Position numbers and translations under genes: made by a program. A DNA stretch of 64,000 nucleotides, taken from contig NZ_NTMH01000011.1 of NCBI RefSeq assembly GCF_002307475.1, positions 364,385-428,384 on the forward strand, given 5' to 3'. This document shows, one piece after another, positions 18,780 through 30,215 of the stretch. A model generated the notes under the pieces. That model was not told where the DNA came from. It worked only from the letters and a program-made list of their open reading frames with translations, and searched no databases. The DNA comes from Pantoea allii. Lineage in GTDB: Bacteria; Pseudomonadota; Gammaproteobacteria; Enterobacterales; Enterobacteriaceae. Every line of letters begins with the position of its first letter. The first letter of the stretch is position 1.

Positions 18780-19325
18780 TCACAAATCGTCCGGCCAGGG
18801 AAATTGCGATGCGGTCAGAGAAGGCCTGCCATAATAGTCAGCCAGGGCTGAAATAAAGCGTGCGGGACGGGCAGGAATACCCGACGCCAGGTAGTTCATG
18901 ACCTGGGCATGAACCTTTCGCTGGAACACAATGCGATCTGGCTCACAATCTCCTTCGAGATTGTCACAACTGACGTTGAAGGGAAAGCCTGCAGCCACAC
19001 AAAACATCCATTCCAGCGCCTGCGGCTTAACCTCTACCGCTTCGAACTGGCTTTGCGTTTGCGCGTCGCGGCCATCCGGACAATACCAGTAACCAAAATC
19101 CACCAGCTTGCGCCGGGCTTCACCCGCGATGCACCAGTGCGAAATTTCATGTAACGCGCTGGCGTAATATCCATGAGCAAATACCACCCGATTCCATGGC
19201 GATTCGTCATCCGCAGGAAGATAGATCGGTTCGTCATCGCCTTTAATTAGACGGGTCTGAAAGTCGTGGCTAAAGCAATCATCAAACAGCGCGATCAGCT
19301 GTTCGTAGTTATGAGTTGTTGTCAT
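18780..19325 (-). CDS. epmC: Elongation factor P hydroxylase
   Basis: EpmC hydroxylates the lysine of EF-P that EpmA/EpmB have beta-lysylated. The 181-residue protein has the family's metal-binding HEISHWCIAG near residue 60 and a second set of histidine/aspartate residues. E. coli EpmC (YfcM) is 182 residues. It sits between yfcA and yfcL on the minus strand as in E. coli, 20 bp after yfcA. Partners epmA and epmB are not in this window. Confidence 0.93.
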   Translation of the reverse strand: MTTTHNYEQLIALFDDCFSHDFQTRLIKGDDEPIYLPADDESPWNRVVFAHGYYASALHEISHWCIAGEARRKLVDFGYWYCPDGRDAQTQSQFEAVEVKPQALEWMFCVAAGFPFNVSCDNLEGDCEPDRIVFQRKVHAQVMNYLASGIPARPARFISALADYYGRPSLTASQFPWPDDL

Positions 19326-19345
19326 TAAGTCATCACGTAAAAGTA

Positions 19346-20149
19346 TTACAGATTCAGCGTGGTCAGCCAGGCCATCAATTCACTGCCGTGGCTGTCCCAG
19401 AGCAGTTTGGCGCTCATGACCGCCGAAACGATTACCACCATCGGGCGGATCAGCTTTTGTCCACGTGCCAGCACCAGCCGTGCACCCAGCCGGGCACCAC
19501 AAAATGCCCCCAGCATCATGATAAGCCCTGTGCCCCACACCACTTTGCCACCAAATATAAAAAACAGCAGGCTACCAAAGTTGGAGGTGAAGTTAAGCAG
19601 CTTGGCGTGCGCGGTGGCTTTTGCCAGGTTATAGCCGCACAGCGTAACGAAGGCCAGTGCGTAAAATGAGCCGGCACCCGGCCCAAAAAAACCGTCATAA
19701 AAGCCGACACAGCCACCGCCAATCAGGGCGAAAGGCAGCCCCTGCAGACGGTGAACGCGGTCTTCTTCACCGATACGTGGCATCAGCAGAAACCACATGC
19801 CGATAGCGATTAACAGCAGCGGCAACACCTGACGCAGCATATCAGCCTGCAGGTGCTGGATGAGAATGGCCCCGCCAATCGACCCCAAAAAGGTCATGGC
19901 GATATTCAGCCGCTGCTCGCTGAGTCGGATGGCCCCGCGCCGGACAAAATAGAGGCTGGATGAGAAAGATCCGCCGACCGATTGCAGCTTGTTGGTCGCC
20001 AGCGCCTGCGCCGGTGACAGCCCGGCAGCCAGCAAAGAGGGAACCGTTAACAGTCCGCCGCCACCCGCAATGGAGTCAATGAACCCAGCCAGCAGGGCAA
20101 TAAAAAACAGCAGCACAACCAACAGCGGGCTGACAACGAACCATTCCAT
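19346..20149 (-). CDS. yfcA: TSUP family membrane transporter YfcA
   Basis: A 267-residue polytopic membrane protein of the TauE/SafE (TSUP) family, which moves anions such as sulfite or sulfoacetate out of the cell. About eight hydrophobic segments are visible, and the family glycine-rich N-terminal motif AGFIDSIAGGGGLLTVPSLL and the repeat GFYDGFFGPGAGSFYALAFV are intact. It follows mepA by 8 bp. The substrate is unknown. Confidence 0.9.
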   Translation of the reverse strand: MEWFVVSPLLVVLLFFIALLAGFIDSIAGGGGLLTVPSLLAAGLSPAQALATNKLQSVGGSFSSSLYFVRRGAIRLSEQRLNIAMTFLGSIGGAILIQHLQADMLRQVLPLLLIAIGMWFLLMPRIGEEDRVHRLQGLPFALIGGGCVGFYDGFFGPGAGSFYALAFVTLCGYNLAKATAHAKLLNFTSNFGSLLFFIFGGKVVWGTGLIMMLGAFCGARLGARLVLARGQKLIRPMVVIVSAVMSAKLLWDSHGSELMAWLTTLNL

Positions 20150-20157
20150 GGGAACCC

Positions 20158-20976
20158 TTACAGTAAATGTTTATCCAGCAGTGCCTGACAGGCCGCAGGC
20201 AGCGGCGGTGGCTCACGTTTTACCGGCGCAGAACCAGGCTGTTTGGGCAAAAACCAGCTCTGTAGTTCGGCTCCACAGCCATCACCCGCAGGCGGTGGGG
20301 CCTGCTCTTCACACTCGGTGCTGCCCTGAGGACAGCGCAAGCGGACGTGCATGTGCGCGCGATGCGCAAACCAGGGACGCACTTTTCGAAGCCAGCCGCG
20401 ATCGCTACCCGCATCGGCACAAAGCTGCTTTTTAATCGCCGGATTGACGAAGATACGTGTCACATCCTCATCTTTCGCCGCCAGTTTGATCAGGCTATCG
20501 ATTTCAGGCTGCCAGTGACGCGCCACCACGTTCTTGTCGTCAGCGGTGACGAGATCCAACGGCTGCGGTTTAAGGAGTTGCTGCGCGCTCCAGCGGGTTT
20601 TAGGCAGTTGTAGCCAAATGTCGACGTCCAGCCCGGTTTGGTGGCTGGCATGTCCACTGCTAAAGCGCCCGCCTGCCGCCATGCCCATATCGCCAATTAG
20701 CACGTTTCCCAGTTGGAGGTTATGCGCCTGGGTTGCCAGGCGCTGAATAAACAGGATCAGGTCGGGATGACCGAAATAGCGGCGCTGATCCTGGCGCATG
20801 ACCTGATAATCCGGCGAGTTAAGCGGCAACGCCTGGGCACCCACGATACAGCCGTTGGCAAAGCCCCCAATCGCATTGGGCTCACCCGCAACAGGGTGCT
20901 GGATACGTTGCCACGGCGTTGCCGCCAGGCTGGAGGCACTCAGCAGGAGCGCACTCACCATCAGCAAGATTTTCAT
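20158..20976 (-). CDS. mepA: Penicillin-insensitive murein endopeptidase
   Basis: MepA is a periplasmic LAS-family zinc endopeptidase that cuts D-Ala-mDAP crosslinks in peptidoglycan. The ATG at 20976 gives a signal peptide [20 protein letters not shown]; upstream codons lack support. Zinc ligands are visible in [19 protein letters not shown] (His and Asp) and in [10 protein letters not shown]. The 272 residues match E. coli (274). It starts 4 bp after the aroC stop and is followed by yfcA, so the aroC-mepA-yfcA-epmC-yfcL series is probably one transcript. Confidence 0.95.
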   Translation of the reverse strand: MKILLMVSALLLSASSLAATPWQRIQHPVAGEPNAIGGFANGCIVGAQALPLNSPDYQVMRQDQRRYFGHPDLILFIQRLATQAHNLQLGNVLIGDMGMAAGGRFSSGHASHQTGLDVDIWLQLPKTRWSAQQLLKPQPLDLVTADDKNVVARHWQPEIDSLIKLAAKDEDVTRIFVNPAIKKQLCADAGSDRGWLRKVRPWFAHRAHMHVRLRCPQGSTECEEQAPPPAGDGCGAELQSWFLPKQPGSAPVKREPPPLPAACQALLDKHLL

Positions 20977-20980
20977 AGGC

Positions 20981-22066
20981 TCACCAACGTGGCACCGTCG
21001 AGTTAACCTCACCGCACTGCGCGCGCTGGCGCAGCAGATGATCCATCAGCACGATCGCCATCATGGCTTCTGCAATGGGCACGGCACGGATGCCCACACA
21101 AGGATCGTGACGACCTTTGGTGATCATCTCCACTTCCCCGCCATCGCGGGTGATAGTTTTACCCGGTACGGTAATACTGGAGGTCGGTTTCATGGCCAGA
21201 TTCGCGCTAATCGTCTGGCCGCTACTGATGCCGCCGAGGATACCGCCTGCATGATTGCTCTGAAAACCGGTGGCGCGGATTTCATCACGATGCTGGCTGC
21301 CGCGCTGATTCACTACGGCAAAACCGTCGCCGATTTCCACACCTTTCACCGCGTTAATGCTCATGAGTGCATGCGCGAGGTCAGCATCCAGGCGATCAAA
21401 AACCGGTTCGCCCAGGCCTGGTGGGACATTTTCCGCCATAACCGTGACCCTGGCCCCAATCGAATCCCCTTCTTTCTTCAGGGCGCGCATCAGTTCATCC
21501 AGCGCCTCCAGCTTGTCGGCATCCGGGCAAAAGAAGGGATTCTGTTCAACGATGCTCCAGTCTTTCAGTTCGCAGGCAACGTCGCCGATCTGCGCCAGAT
21601 AGCCGCGAACCAGGATACCGTGCTTCATCTGCAGGTATTTTTTAGCAATCACGCCGGCCGCCACGCGCATCGCGGTTTCGCGTGCCGATGAACGGCCACC
21701 GCCACGGTAGTCACGTGTGCCGTATTTTTGCTCATAGGTGTAATCCGCATGGCCCGGACGGAACAGGTCTTTGATGGCACCGTAATCCTGCGAACGTTGA
21801 TCGGTATTCTCGATCAGCAGGCCAATCGAGGTACCGGTGGTGATGCCGTCAAAGACACCGGACAAAATTTTCACCTGATCCGGCTCACGGCGCTGGGTGG
21901 TGTAGCGCGACGTTCCCGGACGACGACGATCAAGATCGTGCTGGATATCGGCTTCGGTTAACGGAATGCCCGGCGGCACGCCATCAACGATACAGCCCAG
22001 GGCAATACCGTGAGATTCACCAAACGTGGTGACGCGAAAGAACTGTCCGATGCTGTTTCCGGCCAT
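20981..22066 (-). CDS. aroC: Chorismate synthase
   Basis: AroC makes chorismate from EPSP with reduced FMN, the last shikimate step. The 361 residues equal E. coli AroC. Signatures: [18 protein letters not shown] near the N-terminus, [15 protein letters not shown], and [18 protein letters not shown]. It follows prmB by 46 bp, as in E. coli. Confidence 0.97.
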   Translation of the reverse strand: MAGNSIGQFFRVTTFGESHGIALGCIVDGVPPGIPLTEADIQHDLDRRRPGTSRYTTQRREPDQVKILSGVFDGITTGTSIGLLIENTDQRSQDYGAIKDLFRPGHADYTYEQKYGTRDYRGGGRSSARETAMRVAAGVIAKKYLQMKHGILVRGYLAQIGDVACELKDWSIVEQNPFFCPDADKLEALDELMRALKKEGDSIGARVTVMAENVPPGLGEPVFDRLDADLAHALMSINAVKGVEIGDGFAVVNQRGSQHRDEIRATGFQSNHAGGILGGISSGQTISANLAMKPTSSITVPGKTITRDGGEVEMITKGRHDPCVGIRAVPIAEAMMAIVLMDHLLRQRAQCGEVNSTVPRW

Positions 22067-22112
22067 TGAGATTCCTTGTTACGGTTTGACGGGCGAAAGT
22101 TCGCTCACCCTT

Positions 22113-23045
22113 TTAGTCTTTATAAAATGAGAAATGGTGCTGTGCATCAACGATCTGCTGACGGGTGAGCATAAAGACGCCGTCACCGCCGTTGTCGAAC
22201 TCCAGCCAGGTGAAAGGCACGTCAGGATATTGCTCCATCATATGCACCATGCTGTTACCCACTTCGCAAATCAGCACGCCCTGTTCGCTCAAATAGCCCG
22301 GCGCGCAGGCAAGGATACGGCGCACCAGTTTAAGCCCGTCGCTGCCCGCAGCCAGACCCAGTTCGGGTTCATGCTGATATTCGCTCGGCAGGTCGTCCAT
22401 ATCTTCTGCATCAACATAAGGCGGGTTAGTCACGATCAGATCGTACTGTACCGGCGGCAGTTCGCGGAACAGATCGGCGCGAATCGGCGTCACGTGATGC
22501 ATCAGACCGTGCTCTTCAATATTCTGCTCGGCCACCGCCAGCGCATCATGAGAAATATCCACCGCATCGACTTCAGCTTCCGGGAACGCATAGGCACAGG
22601 CAATCGCAATACAGCCGCTGCCGGTACACATGTCCAGAATATGACGCGGTTTTTCCGTCACTAAACCGGCAAAGCGGTTTTCAATCAGTTCACCAATAGG
22701 TGAACGAGGCACCAGAACGCGTTCATCAACGTAAAACTCATGGCCGCAGAACCAGGCCTTGTTGGTGAGATAGGCGACCGGGATACGTTCGTTCACGCGG
22801 CGAATGACGCGCTCAACGATGCGATGGCGTTCGCTGGCTGTCAGGCGCGCGTTACGCATATCTTCCGGGATATCTAAGGGTAACCACAGCGTGGGCAGAA
22901 CCAGCTGGACAGCTTCGTCCCAGGGATTATCTGTGCCGTGTCCGTACCAGATTCCGGCAGCGGTAAAGCGGCTTACCGACCAGCGCAGCATATCCTGAAT
23001 GGTGTGCAGTTCATTCACTGCCTCATCGACGAAAATTTTGTCCAC
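22113..23045 (-). CDS. prmB: Ribosomal protein uL3 (L3) glutamine methyltransferase
   Basis: PrmB N5-methylates a glutamine of ribosomal protein L3. The SAM motif [17 protein letters not shown] and the catalytic NPPYVDAED motif identify the glutamine methyltransferase family. The GTG at 23045 ([10 protein letters not shown]) is chosen over an upstream ATG because GGAGGG lies four bases before it and the 310-residue length then equals E. coli PrmB. It is first in the prmB-aroC-mepA line and divergent from smrB. Confidence 0.95.
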   Translation of the reverse strand: MDKIFVDEAVNELHTIQDMLRWSVSRFTAAGIWYGHGTDNPWDEAVQLVLPTLWLPLDIPEDMRNARLTASERHRIVERVIRRVNERIPVAYLTNKAWFCGHEFYVDERVLVPRSPIGELIENRFAGLVTEKPRHILDMCTGSGCIAIACAYAFPEAEVDAVDISHDALAVAEQNIEEHGLMHHVTPIRADLFRELPPVQYDLIVTNPPYVDAEDMDDLPSEYQHEPELGLAAGSDGLKLVRRILACAPGYLSEQGVLICEVGNSMVHMMEQYPDVPFTWLEFDNGGDGVFMLTRQQIVDAQHHFSFYKD

Positions 23046-23205
23046 GTAGCCCTCCGCAGGCCTTTTACTAAATCGGCCGATAGTTTGCCACGAAGCCGAG
23101 GAGAATTCAGCGCGGCAAGGTGAAAAAGCTGACAATTAATGACGGTTAACGGTAAGGTATCGGCTTCTGCTGTTAATCAGCCACCTCAGATATGATTTAC
23201 GAATA

Positions 23206-23754
23206 ATGAGTAAAAAAAACCCCCTGAGCCAGGATGATCAAGCGCTGTTTCGCCAGTTGATGACGGGCACGCGTCAATTAAAACAAGATACTATCGTGCA
23301 CAAACCGGCAGTGAAAACCCGGGAAGTCCCGATAAAAAGACTGCTGTCTGAACAAGCGGATAACAGCCACTACTTTTCAGATGAATTCCAGCCGCTGCTG
23401 TCCACTGAAGGGGCAACGCGCTATGTTCGTGCCGACGTGAGCCATTTTGAACTGAAGAAGCTGCGCCGGGGTGACTACACGCCAGAGATTTTTCTTGATC
23501 TGCACGGGCTGACCCAGATGCAAGCCAAGCAGGAGTTAGGCGCGTTGATTGCCGCCTGTCGTCGCGAACACCTCTTTTGTGCCAGCGTGATGACCGGACA
23601 TGGTAAACATATTTTAAAGCAACAAACGCCACTGTGGCTGGCCCAGCATCCCTGGGTCATGGCCTTTCACCAGGCACCCAAAATGTTTGGCGGCGATGCC
23701 GCGTTATTAGTTCTTATTGAAATTGAAGAGTGGCAACCGCCAGAATTGCCTTGA
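23206..23754 (+). CDS. smrB: Ribosome rescue endonuclease SmrB
   Basis: SmrB cleaves mRNA between collided ribosomes. The 182-residue protein has an N-terminal segment for ribosome contact and a C-terminal Smr domain with [19 protein letters not shown] and [18 protein letters not shown], holding the catalytic DLH and the GHG. E. coli SmrB is 183 residues and is likewise divergent from prmB. Confidence 0.94.
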   Translation: MSKKNPLSQDDQALFRQLMTGTRQLKQDTIVHKPAVKTREVPIKRLLSEQADNSHYFSDEFQPLLSTEGATRYVRADVSHFELKKLRRGDYTPEIFLDLHGLTQMQAKQELGALIAACRREHLFCASVMTGHGKHILKQQTPLWLAQHPWVMAFHQAPKMFGGDAALLVLIEIEEWQPPELP

Positions 23755-23945
23755 TATTCAGGCAGAAAAACGTCTTAAGCCCCTTGCCCTGCCGTCCCGC
23801 TTGTTCCCCCTTTGCCGGGGGAATCCGCGCCACTGCGTTACACCTTCTTCCCTTATCACGCGTCATTCCGCCCCTTATTGTCCGGGCGTTCTGCTGATTT
23901 CTGTTCAGGCTGACGCAGACTATTTGCTTAAGAAACTATTTATAC

Positions 23946-23972
23946 TGAATACAATTTTCCCGCTGCCGATAA
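23946..23972 (+). promoter_or_regulatory. Sigma-28 (FliA) type promoter of the chemoreceptor gene
   Basis: GCCGATAA (23965-23972) is a perfect flagellar -10 element; TGAA at 23946-23949 matches three of four bases of the -35 at the expected 15-base spacing. It lies 66 bp before the receptor start. Confidence 0.7.
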
Positions 23973-24037
23973 CGTTCAAGCATTTAGGCATATTACGTTT
24001 AAACATTATTGGCACATTGACCAAGGGAACTTTTTGA

Positions 24038-25858
24038 ATGAGCGGGTTGAGTAATTTTTTTGAGAATTTAAAAGTGGGCAAAAAGCTCATGCTCGGTTTT
24101 GGGCTTATTTTATTGTTGAGTCTGGCTGTCGCGATATGCGGCATTAAAAATCTGAATGACATTAGCGTGCGGGCCGAAAAGCTCAGGGAGCTTAAAAGCG
24201 TCAATGACCGGTTTTCACAGGCCAAAGATGCCCGCCTGCAATTCGTTAAAACACATGATGAAAAATTCATCGTTCTGAACGAAGACATGCTGAAAGAGGT
24301 AGATCAGAACTTGAAAAACCTGGGCGTTTTTCGTTGGGATGACAGTCAGCAGGCAATGATTACCGCGATGCCGTCGGCCATTGCCACTTACCGGCAGAAA
24401 CGGGCCGGTACCGTGCAGGCCGTCCGTGACGGTACGCAGGCGCTGACGAACCTCTCCGTGGCTGATGAGATGCGTGCTATTGGTCAGCTCGCCGCAAGCA
24501 ATAACGGTGACGCGCAGACCGCCGCCGCGTTGCAGGAGATCAATAAGCATTTGAGCGGCGTAGCGGTGCGGGTGAAACTCTTTGGCCTTGAGCATAAAGA
24601 TGAAGATCGCAATGTGCTCAGCAGCTTCCTCACTGAAACCGTCGGACTTATTGCGCAGATCAAATCTCGGCTTACCCCCGCAGACGCTGCAGCAATCGAC
24701 AAAATCAGTGAACAGCTCGTGACAAAACAAGCGGATATCAGCGCGATGATGGCTTCGGTAAAAGCGGGCGAAGAGGCCACAGCCGAACTGGCGGCGGCAG
24801 GCAAAACCCTGACCGATATGAGCAATGCGTTGTTTACCCAACAGCTGGACGCCACCAATCACGATGCCAGACAAGCCGTTTGGCTGATGGCGACCATTGT
24901 TATTGGTGCCATCATTGCGGGTATTCTTATTGCGCTGTTTATTACCCGCCAGCTGACGCGTCCCTTATCTGAGCTTCTGCATATTGCCCGACAAATGGCA
25001 CGTGGCGATCTCAGCACCGTGATGCACACCTCTCGCCGGGATGAACTGGGCGAACTCATGCATGCGGTAGGTGAAATGAGTGATGAACTACGCCGGATTA
25101 TCAGCGGTATCCGCAGCGGCGTCACCAGCGTGAGTCAGGCGTCGGCAGAAATCGCCTCCGGGAATAATGACCTGTCTGCGCGAACGGAAAGTCAGGCGGC
25201 CGCCCTTGCGCAAACGGCAGCCAGCATGGAGCAGCTGACATCCACCGTAAAACAGAATGCCGATAATATTCATCATTCCAGCAGACTGGCGCAGGAAACC
25301 TTCGACACGGCCAGCCGTGGCGGACAACTGGTTACCAGCGTGGTCAGCACGATGAATGAAATTTCTGCCAGCTCAGGAAAAATCTCGGAGATCACCTCCG
25401 TGATTAACAGCATCGCGTTTCAGACCAATATTCTGGCACTGAACGCTGCGGTCGAAGCGGCACGGGCCGGCGAACAGGGTCGGGGTTTTGCCGTCGTCGC
25501 CAGTGAAGTGAGAAACCTGGCGCAGCGCAGCGCGTTAGCCGCGAAAGAAATCGAAACGCTGATTCAGGATTCGGTTGCCCGTATCAGCGCGGGTTCGCAA
25601 CTGGTCAGTCAGACAGGCAACACCATGGGTGAAATCGTTACCTCAGTCAGCAATGTGACAGAGATACTGAACGAGATTTCTCAGGCATCTGAAGAGCAGA
25701 ACCGCGGCATTGCGCAGGTGGGCGTGGCTATCGTTGAAATGGATAACGTGACGCAGCAAAACGCGGCGTTAGTGGAACAGTCCTCTGCGGCGGCCAGTGC
25801 GCTTCATGACCAGGCACAAACGCTGGCAGGCTCGGTATCACGTTTTGTGATTGCGTAA
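24038..25858 (+). CDS. Methyl-accepting chemotaxis protein
   Basis: A 606-residue chemoreceptor. Membrane segments lie at about residues 18-36 and 283-303 and bracket a helical periplasmic sensor of roughly 245 residues, longer than the 150-residue four-helix bundle of Tar/Tsr and more like an HBM-type bimodular sensor. HAMP follows ([20 protein letters not shown]), then the methylation helices and the hairpin tip EVRNLAQRS region with [20 protein letters not shown]. The C-terminus ends SVSRFVIA without an NWETF tether, so CheR/CheB docking by pentapeptide is not expected. The upstream GCCGATAA suggests flagellar class-3 control. Ligand unknown. Confidence 0.92.
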   Translation: MSGLSNFFENLKVGKKLMLGFGLILLLSLAVAICGIKNLNDISVRAEKLRELKSVNDRFSQAKDARLQFVKTHDEKFIVLNEDMLKEVDQNLKNLGVFRWDDSQQAMITAMPSAIATYRQKRAGTVQAVRDGTQALTNLSVADEMRAIGQLAASNNGDAQTAAALQEINKHLSGVAVRVKLFGLEHKDEDRNVLSSFLTETVGLIAQIKSRLTPADAAAIDKISEQLVTKQADISAMMASVKAGEEATAELAAAGKTLTDMSNALFTQQLDATNHDARQAVWLMATIVIGAIIAGILIALFITRQLTRPLSELLHIARQMARGDLSTVMHTSRRDELGELMHAVGEMSDELRRIISGIRSGVTSVSQASAEIASGNNDLSARTESQAAALAQTAASMEQLTSTVKQNADNIHHSSRLAQETFDTASRGGQLVTSVVSTMNEISASSGKISEITSVINSIAFQTNILALNAAVEAARAGEQGRGFAVVASEVRNLAQRSALAAKEIETLIQDSVARISAGSQLVSQTGNTMGEIVTSVSNVTEILNEISQASEEQNRGIAQVGVAIVEMDNVTQQNAALVEQSSAAASALHDQAQTLAGSVSRFVIA

Positions 25859-25912
25859 TCTGTTCGGGAAAAGCCTGACGGGATGGTTGTTCCGTTGTGG
25901 ATTCATGCATGT

Positions 25913-25933
25913 TCGGGCCTTTTTATGGCCCGA
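25913..25933. other. Hairpin between convergent chemoreceptor and sixA genes
   Basis: TCGGGCC (25913-25919) and GGCCCGA (25927-25933) pair perfectly around TTTTTAT. The T's are in the loop rather than after the stem, so termination is possible but not certain. Confidence 0.45.
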
Positions 25934-25938
25934 CATCA

Positions 25939-26421
25939 TTACATGGCTTTCGCCAGTTTTTTCGGGCTAATCTGCCACAGCAATGTGCCCTGGCTTTCAG
26001 CGGGATCGAAGTCAACGCAGGCGATTGCAGAAGTGGCAAACATTGGCGGTGTTTCCTGGGGGCACAGTTCCGACACCAGGTATCCCACCAACGGTAAGTG
26101 AGAGATCACTAGCACCGATTTCACCCCTTCATTGGCCAGCGCCTGCAAATGGCATCCCACCAGACCGGGATCGCCGCCGGGCGTGAGTTCCGGCAAAATA
26201 TCCTCACCGTCTGGCAAAGGAAAGGCCTCACGAAACGTGGCGAGCGTTTGCTGCGCACGCAGATAAGGACTGACCAGTACACGTTCAATGTCAACAGACT
26301 GACCTTTTAACCAGTTTGCCATTTGACGTGATTCGTCACATCCACAAAGCGTTAAAGGCCTGACCGAATCACTGGCAGCCTCAAGAGCCGCATCGCCGTG
26401 ACGCATGATAAAAACTTGCAT
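25939..26421 (-). CDS. sixA: Phosphohistidine phosphatase SixA
   Basis: SixA removes phosphate from histidine phosphotransfer proteins; it acts on ArcB and on NPr of the nitrogen PTS. The 160-residue product starts MQVFIMRHGDA with catalytic H8 in the RHG motif of the histidine phosphatase superfamily, and has the second histidine in LVISHLPLVG. E. coli SixA is 161 residues and lies next to fadJ as here; transcription is the same direction as fadIJ. Confidence 0.94.
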   Translation of the reverse strand: MQVFIMRHGDAALEAASDSVRPLTLCGCDESRQMANWLKGQSVDIERVLVSPYLRAQQTLATFREAFPLPDGEDILPELTPGGDPGLVGCHLQALANEGVKSVLVISHLPLVGYLVSELCPQETPPMFATSAIACVDFDPAESQGTLLWQISPKKLAKAM

Positions 26422-26622
26422 AAAGCACCGCTGTAGTTTGTCGACATCGCCTGATGCATTCGCGTCAGGCGCTTCATTCTGCGAATGAACGTCGTGTTGT
26501 ACCCTAATGACTTCAGTATAGTCAACCGGTTGTTTATTAAATAAGCACCTGTCAGATTCGTGTAGCGCCTCACGCTTGTGCGGCGCGTTTCTAACCCCCT
26601 GAATCAGGATGGGTATTCGTAT

Positions 26623-28743
26623 TTATGAAGAAGTGTAAAACTTTGTCTGCTGCTCCGCCGCGCGCAGCAGTGCGTCACAGGGCGCAAAACGGTCACCGTA
26701 TTGCTGCTCAAGCCGCGTTAATCTGCTCACAACCTCTGCTGCGCCCAGCCTGTCAATGTAATGAAACGGCCCTCCCAGGAACGGCGGAAAGCCAATGCCA
26801 AACACGGCACCGATATCACCGTCCCGCGGCGAGCGAACAACCTGCTCATCCAGACAGCGCACCGCTTCGTTTACCATCATCAACACACAACGCTCGGCAA
26901 TCTGCGCGCCACTCTGCGTCTTCACCGGTTTACGCTTCAATAAGCTGTACACCGCGGGATCGACTTTTTTGCGCGCGAATCGCGACGATCCATACAGATA
27001 AAACCCCTTACCGTTTTTACGCCCTTTGCGTCCGTCCTGAATCACCGCATCCAGCGCAGAAGGCGCAGCAAACCGCTCGCCATAAGCCTGTTGTAACCCC
27101 GGGGAGATTTTACTGCCGACATCAATCCCCACTTCATCCAGTAACTGAACGGGCCCGACCGGGAAACCAAACTTCACCAGTGCCCGATCGATGTGATCGA
27201 TCGGCTCCCCTTCCACCACACAGCGCATGGCTTCATTGATGTAAGGCGTCAGAATACGGTTGACGTAAAAGCCCGGTTTGTCCGCCACCACTATCGGCGT
27301 TTTACCCTGTTTTCGTGCCAGCGTGACCGTGCTGGCCAGCGTTTCAGGTGAGGTTGTCGCATGCGGAATCACCTCCACCAGCGGCATTTTTTCTACCGGA
27401 CTAAAGTAATGCAGACCGATGATGTTCTGCGGACGCTGGGCCGTCGCGGCAATCTCCGCAATAGGGATCGATGACGTGTTAGACGCAAAGATCGTATCAG
27501 GCTGACAATGCGCCTCGACGTCGGCCACCATCTGCCTTTTAAGCGCCAGATCCTCAAACACCGCCTCAATGACCATATCGCGGTGAGCAAAACCCTGATA
27601 ATCCGTGCCGCCGCTGATGCGTGCCATCTGCTGCTGACGCTGCGCCGGACTTAACTGCCGACGTTTCACTTTTTTACCGAGCAGCGCCCAACTGGTTTGC
27701 AGCGCATGGTTGATGCCTTGCAGGCTGATGTCTTTGATGCGCACCGGCAACCCGGCATTGATGGCGCTGACGCTGGCGATCCCGCCGCCCATCAGTCCGC
27801 CCCCCAAAACCCCAACCCGCTGGATGAGTCGTGGTTCAGCACGGGTCCCGTTCTCTTTCTTCAGCGCTGTTGAGGCAAAAAACAGACTGCGCAGCGCGGC
27901 CGACTCGGGTGTCATCGCCAGCTCGCCAAACGCGCGTGCCTCGGCGGCATAACCGGCCTGGCTGTTCTGCTCCAGGCCGATGCGTACCACCTCGATGATG
28001 CGCTGTGCCGCAGGATAGTTACCCTGCGTTTTACGGTCGGTTTCACGCCTGACCAGCGCGAACAGCGCCTGGCGAGCCACCGGGCCTTGCAGCAGTCGAT
28101 CGCGCAATGGCAGCGGCGCTCTGCGGAATTTTCCTTTTTTTACCTGCGCAATGGCGGTATCCAGCAGAATGGCCTGCGGCACGGCATCGTCCACAATGCC
28201 CAGCTTTTTCGCCTGTTTTGCTCGCAGGTTTTTACCGGTAAGAATGAGCGGTAGCGCTTTCTGCACGCCGATTAAGCGAGGCAGACGCTGGGTACCGCCC
28301 GAGCCCGGCAGTAATCCCAACTGTACCTCCGGCAGGCCGATGCGGGTTTTATCATCCAGCGAGCAGATGCGCGTGTTACAGGCCAGCGCCAGCTCAAGAC
28401 CACCGCCCAGGCAGGCACCGTGGATCGCTGCCACCACCGGAAAAGGTAAGGCTGCGATAGCGGCCATCACCTCCTGTCCTTGTCTCGCCAGCGCTTCCGC
28501 CTCATGGGCGTTTCGACAACGATCGATCATGCTGATATCGGCACCTGCAACAAAGTTGTCAGGCTTGCCGGAAATCAGCACCAGCCCCAGCAACTGCGGG
28601 TTCTTGCGCGCCTGCGCGATGATCGCCGCAATCTGCGCCGCAAATTCCGCCTTTAATGTATTCATCTTTTCATCTGGCACATCAATGGTGATCACGCCAA
28701 CGTGATCGTCCCGCATCTGTAATGTGAAAGCGCTCTGTTCCAT
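26623..28743 (-). CDS. fadJ: Anaerobic fatty-acid oxidation complex alpha subunit
   Basis: FadJ carries enoyl-CoA hydratase and 3-hydroxyacyl-CoA dehydrogenase activities for beta-oxidation. The crotonase domain is N-terminal with [16 protein letters not shown] and [18 protein letters not shown] (the two catalytic glutamates), and the dehydrogenase begins at [15 protein letters not shown] with the catalytic histidine in [16 protein letters not shown]. Its 706 residues fit FadJ (714 in E. coli). The ATG overlaps the fadI stop by one base, so the two subunits are translated in step. Confidence 0.95.
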   Translation of the reverse strand: MEQSAFTLQMRDDHVGVITIDVPDEKMNTLKAEFAAQIAAIIAQARKNPQLLGLVLISGKPDNFVAGADISMIDRCRNAHEAEALARQGQEVMAAIAALPFPVVAAIHGACLGGGLELALACNTRICSLDDKTRIGLPEVQLGLLPGSGGTQRLPRLIGVQKALPLILTGKNLRAKQAKKLGIVDDAVPQAILLDTAIAQVKKGKFRRAPLPLRDRLLQGPVARQALFALVRRETDRKTQGNYPAAQRIIEVVRIGLEQNSQAGYAAEARAFGELAMTPESAALRSLFFASTALKKENGTRAEPRLIQRVGVLGGGLMGGGIASVSAINAGLPVRIKDISLQGINHALQTSWALLGKKVKRRQLSPAQRQQQMARISGGTDYQGFAHRDMVIEAVFEDLALKRQMVADVEAHCQPDTIFASNTSSIPIAEIAATAQRPQNIIGLHYFSPVEKMPLVEVIPHATTSPETLASTVTLARKQGKTPIVVADKPGFYVNRILTPYINEAMRCVVEGEPIDHIDRALVKFGFPVGPVQLLDEVGIDVGSKISPGLQQAYGERFAAPSALDAVIQDGRKGRKNGKGFYLYGSSRFARKKVDPAVYSLLKRKPVKTQSGAQIAERCVLMMVNEAVRCLDEQVVRSPRDGDIGAVFGIGFPPFLGGPFHYIDRLGAAEVVSRLTRLEQQYGDRFAPCDALLRAAEQQTKFYTSS

Positions 28744-30053
28744 TATTCGGCCTCCAGAACCATTGCTGCACCTAAACCCCCGGCGGCACAGGCCGTGACT
28801 AAACCCAGCCCTCCGCCCCGGCGGCGTAATTCATTTAATGTCTGGGTGATCATGCGCGCACCGGTGGCGGCAAAGGGATGCCCAAAGGCGATCGATCCGC
28901 CCGAGACGTTAAAGCGCGCCTCGTCGACCTCGCCCAGCGCATGCGGACGGTTTAACACGTCCCGGGCAAAGCGTTCATCACGGAACATTTTTAAATTGCT
29001 TAACGTCTGCGCCGCGAACGCCTCGTGCATATCTATCAGGGTTAAATCACTTAGCGTGATTCCGGCGCGATCCAGCGCTAAAGGGGAAGCATAGGCCGGC
29101 CCTAGCAGCATGTCCTGCCAGACGTCGATAGCGGTAAACGCATAGCTGCGTAAGTAGCCCAGCGGCTGTAACCCGAGCTCTTTTGCCCGGCCTTCACGCA
29201 TCAAAATGACTGCCGCCGCACCGTCGGTAAGCGGCGTGCTGTTTGCCGCGGTGACGGTACCGTGCTGGCGGTCAAACGCCGGGCGCAGTCGGGCATAGTC
29301 GGCGGCTTTCGCATCCATGCGCACATTATTATCCTGTTCAATGGGCGTTTTCCACGGGGGTACAAAAGCGGCCATCACTTCCTGATTCAGCACGCCTGAC
29401 TGCCAGGCCTGGGCTGCACGCTGATGCGATCGCAAGGCCAGCGCGTCCTGCTCTTCCCGGCTAATGCCGTGCGTTTTCGCCATCTGTTCTGCAGTATCAC
29501 CCATGCGTAATCCTGTGGAATATTCCGCGACCGCAGGCGGCACCGGTAACAGATCTCGGGGCCGCAACCGCCGTAGAATATGTAACTTCTGCGAAAGGCT
29601 GCGCGCTTTATTCATGTCCACCAGCGCACGCGCCAGCGTTTTATTCACCCCGACAGGCAACACCGAGGAGGAGTCAGCCCCGCCCGCAATGCCCGCAGAA
29701 ATGGTACCGGCCAGTAAGCTTTCAGTGACGTTTGCCACCGCCTGAAAGCTGGTGGCGCAGGCCCGGCTGACGCTGTAGGCGTCGGTATTCACACTCAGGC
29801 CACTGCTCAGCACAATCTCACGCGCAATATTCGGTGCTTCCGGCATCTGCACCACCTGCCCGAAGACCAGTTGTTCGATGATGTCGACCGGAAGCTCACT
29901 GCGGGCCATGATTTCGCTTATCACCATGCGGCCCAGCTCGACCGCTGGGATGCCATGAAAACCCGTAGCCTGGCGAAGGAAAGGTGTACGTAATCCGTGG
30001 GTTATGGCGATGCGCTCGCCATTACGCGTCAGCAGTGACTGCGCTTTGCTCAT
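28743..30053 (-). CDS. fadI: 3-ketoacyl-CoA thiolase, anaerobic beta subunit
   Basis: FadI cleaves 3-ketoacyl-CoA. The nucleophilic cysteine is in [11 protein letters not shown], the histidine in [17 protein letters not shown], and the second cysteine in [12 protein letters not shown]. The ATG at 30053 is preferred to a GTG three codons upstream: AGGTG lies seven bases ahead, and 436 residues equal E. coli FadI. A FadR-like site at 30094-30110 sits 41 bp upstream, so repression in the absence of long-chain acyl-CoA is likely. Confidence 0.95.
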   Translation of the reverse strand: MSKAQSLLTRNGERIAITHGLRTPFLRQATGFHGIPAVELGRMVISEIMARSELPVDIIEQLVFGQVVQMPEAPNIAREIVLSSGLSVNTDAYSVSRACATSFQAVANVTESLLAGTISAGIAGGADSSSVLPVGVNKTLARALVDMNKARSLSQKLHILRRLRPRDLLPVPPAVAEYSTGLRMGDTAEQMAKTHGISREEQDALALRSHQRAAQAWQSGVLNQEVMAAFVPPWKTPIEQDNNVRMDAKAADYARLRPAFDRQHGTVTAANSTPLTDGAAAVILMREGRAKELGLQPLGYLRSYAFTAIDVWQDMLLGPAYASPLALDRAGITLSDLTLIDMHEAFAAQTLSNLKMFRDERFARDVLNRPHALGEVDEARFNVSGGSIAFGHPFAATGARMITQTLNELRRRGGGLGLVTACAAGGLGAAMVLEAE

Positions 30054-30093
30054 TGTTTTCACCTGTACATCGTGACCGAGGCATCATTGCCGA

Positions 30094-30110
30094 AAGAGGT
30101 CTGACCTGAT
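30094..30110. promoter_or_regulatory. FadR-like operator upstream of fadIJ
   Basis: AAGAGGTCTGACCTGAT has the symmetric GGTC-N-GACC core of the FadR consensus, placed 41-57 bp before the fadI start. Confidence 0.75.
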
Positions 30111-30182
30111 CCACAGTGTTAACCACAAGCCGGGGCGCCGCCAACATCAGGAGGAGAAAAGTGAGATGAGAAACACGAAAAT

Positions 30183-30207
30183 GAAAAACGCCGCACAGAA
30201 GCGGCGT
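30183..30207 (-). terminator. Intrinsic terminator of yfcZ
   Basis: ACGCCGC (30188-30194) and GCGGCGT (30201-30207) form a 7-bp stem; on the minus strand five T's follow directly. It closes yfcZ 9 bp past its stop. Confidence 0.8.
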
Positions 30208-30215
30208 CGAAAGCC

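Noticed and set aside
20855..21691. 278-codon plus-strand frame opposite mepA/aroC
   Set aside because: Antisense shadow of two conserved genes and spans their junction; no ribosome site.
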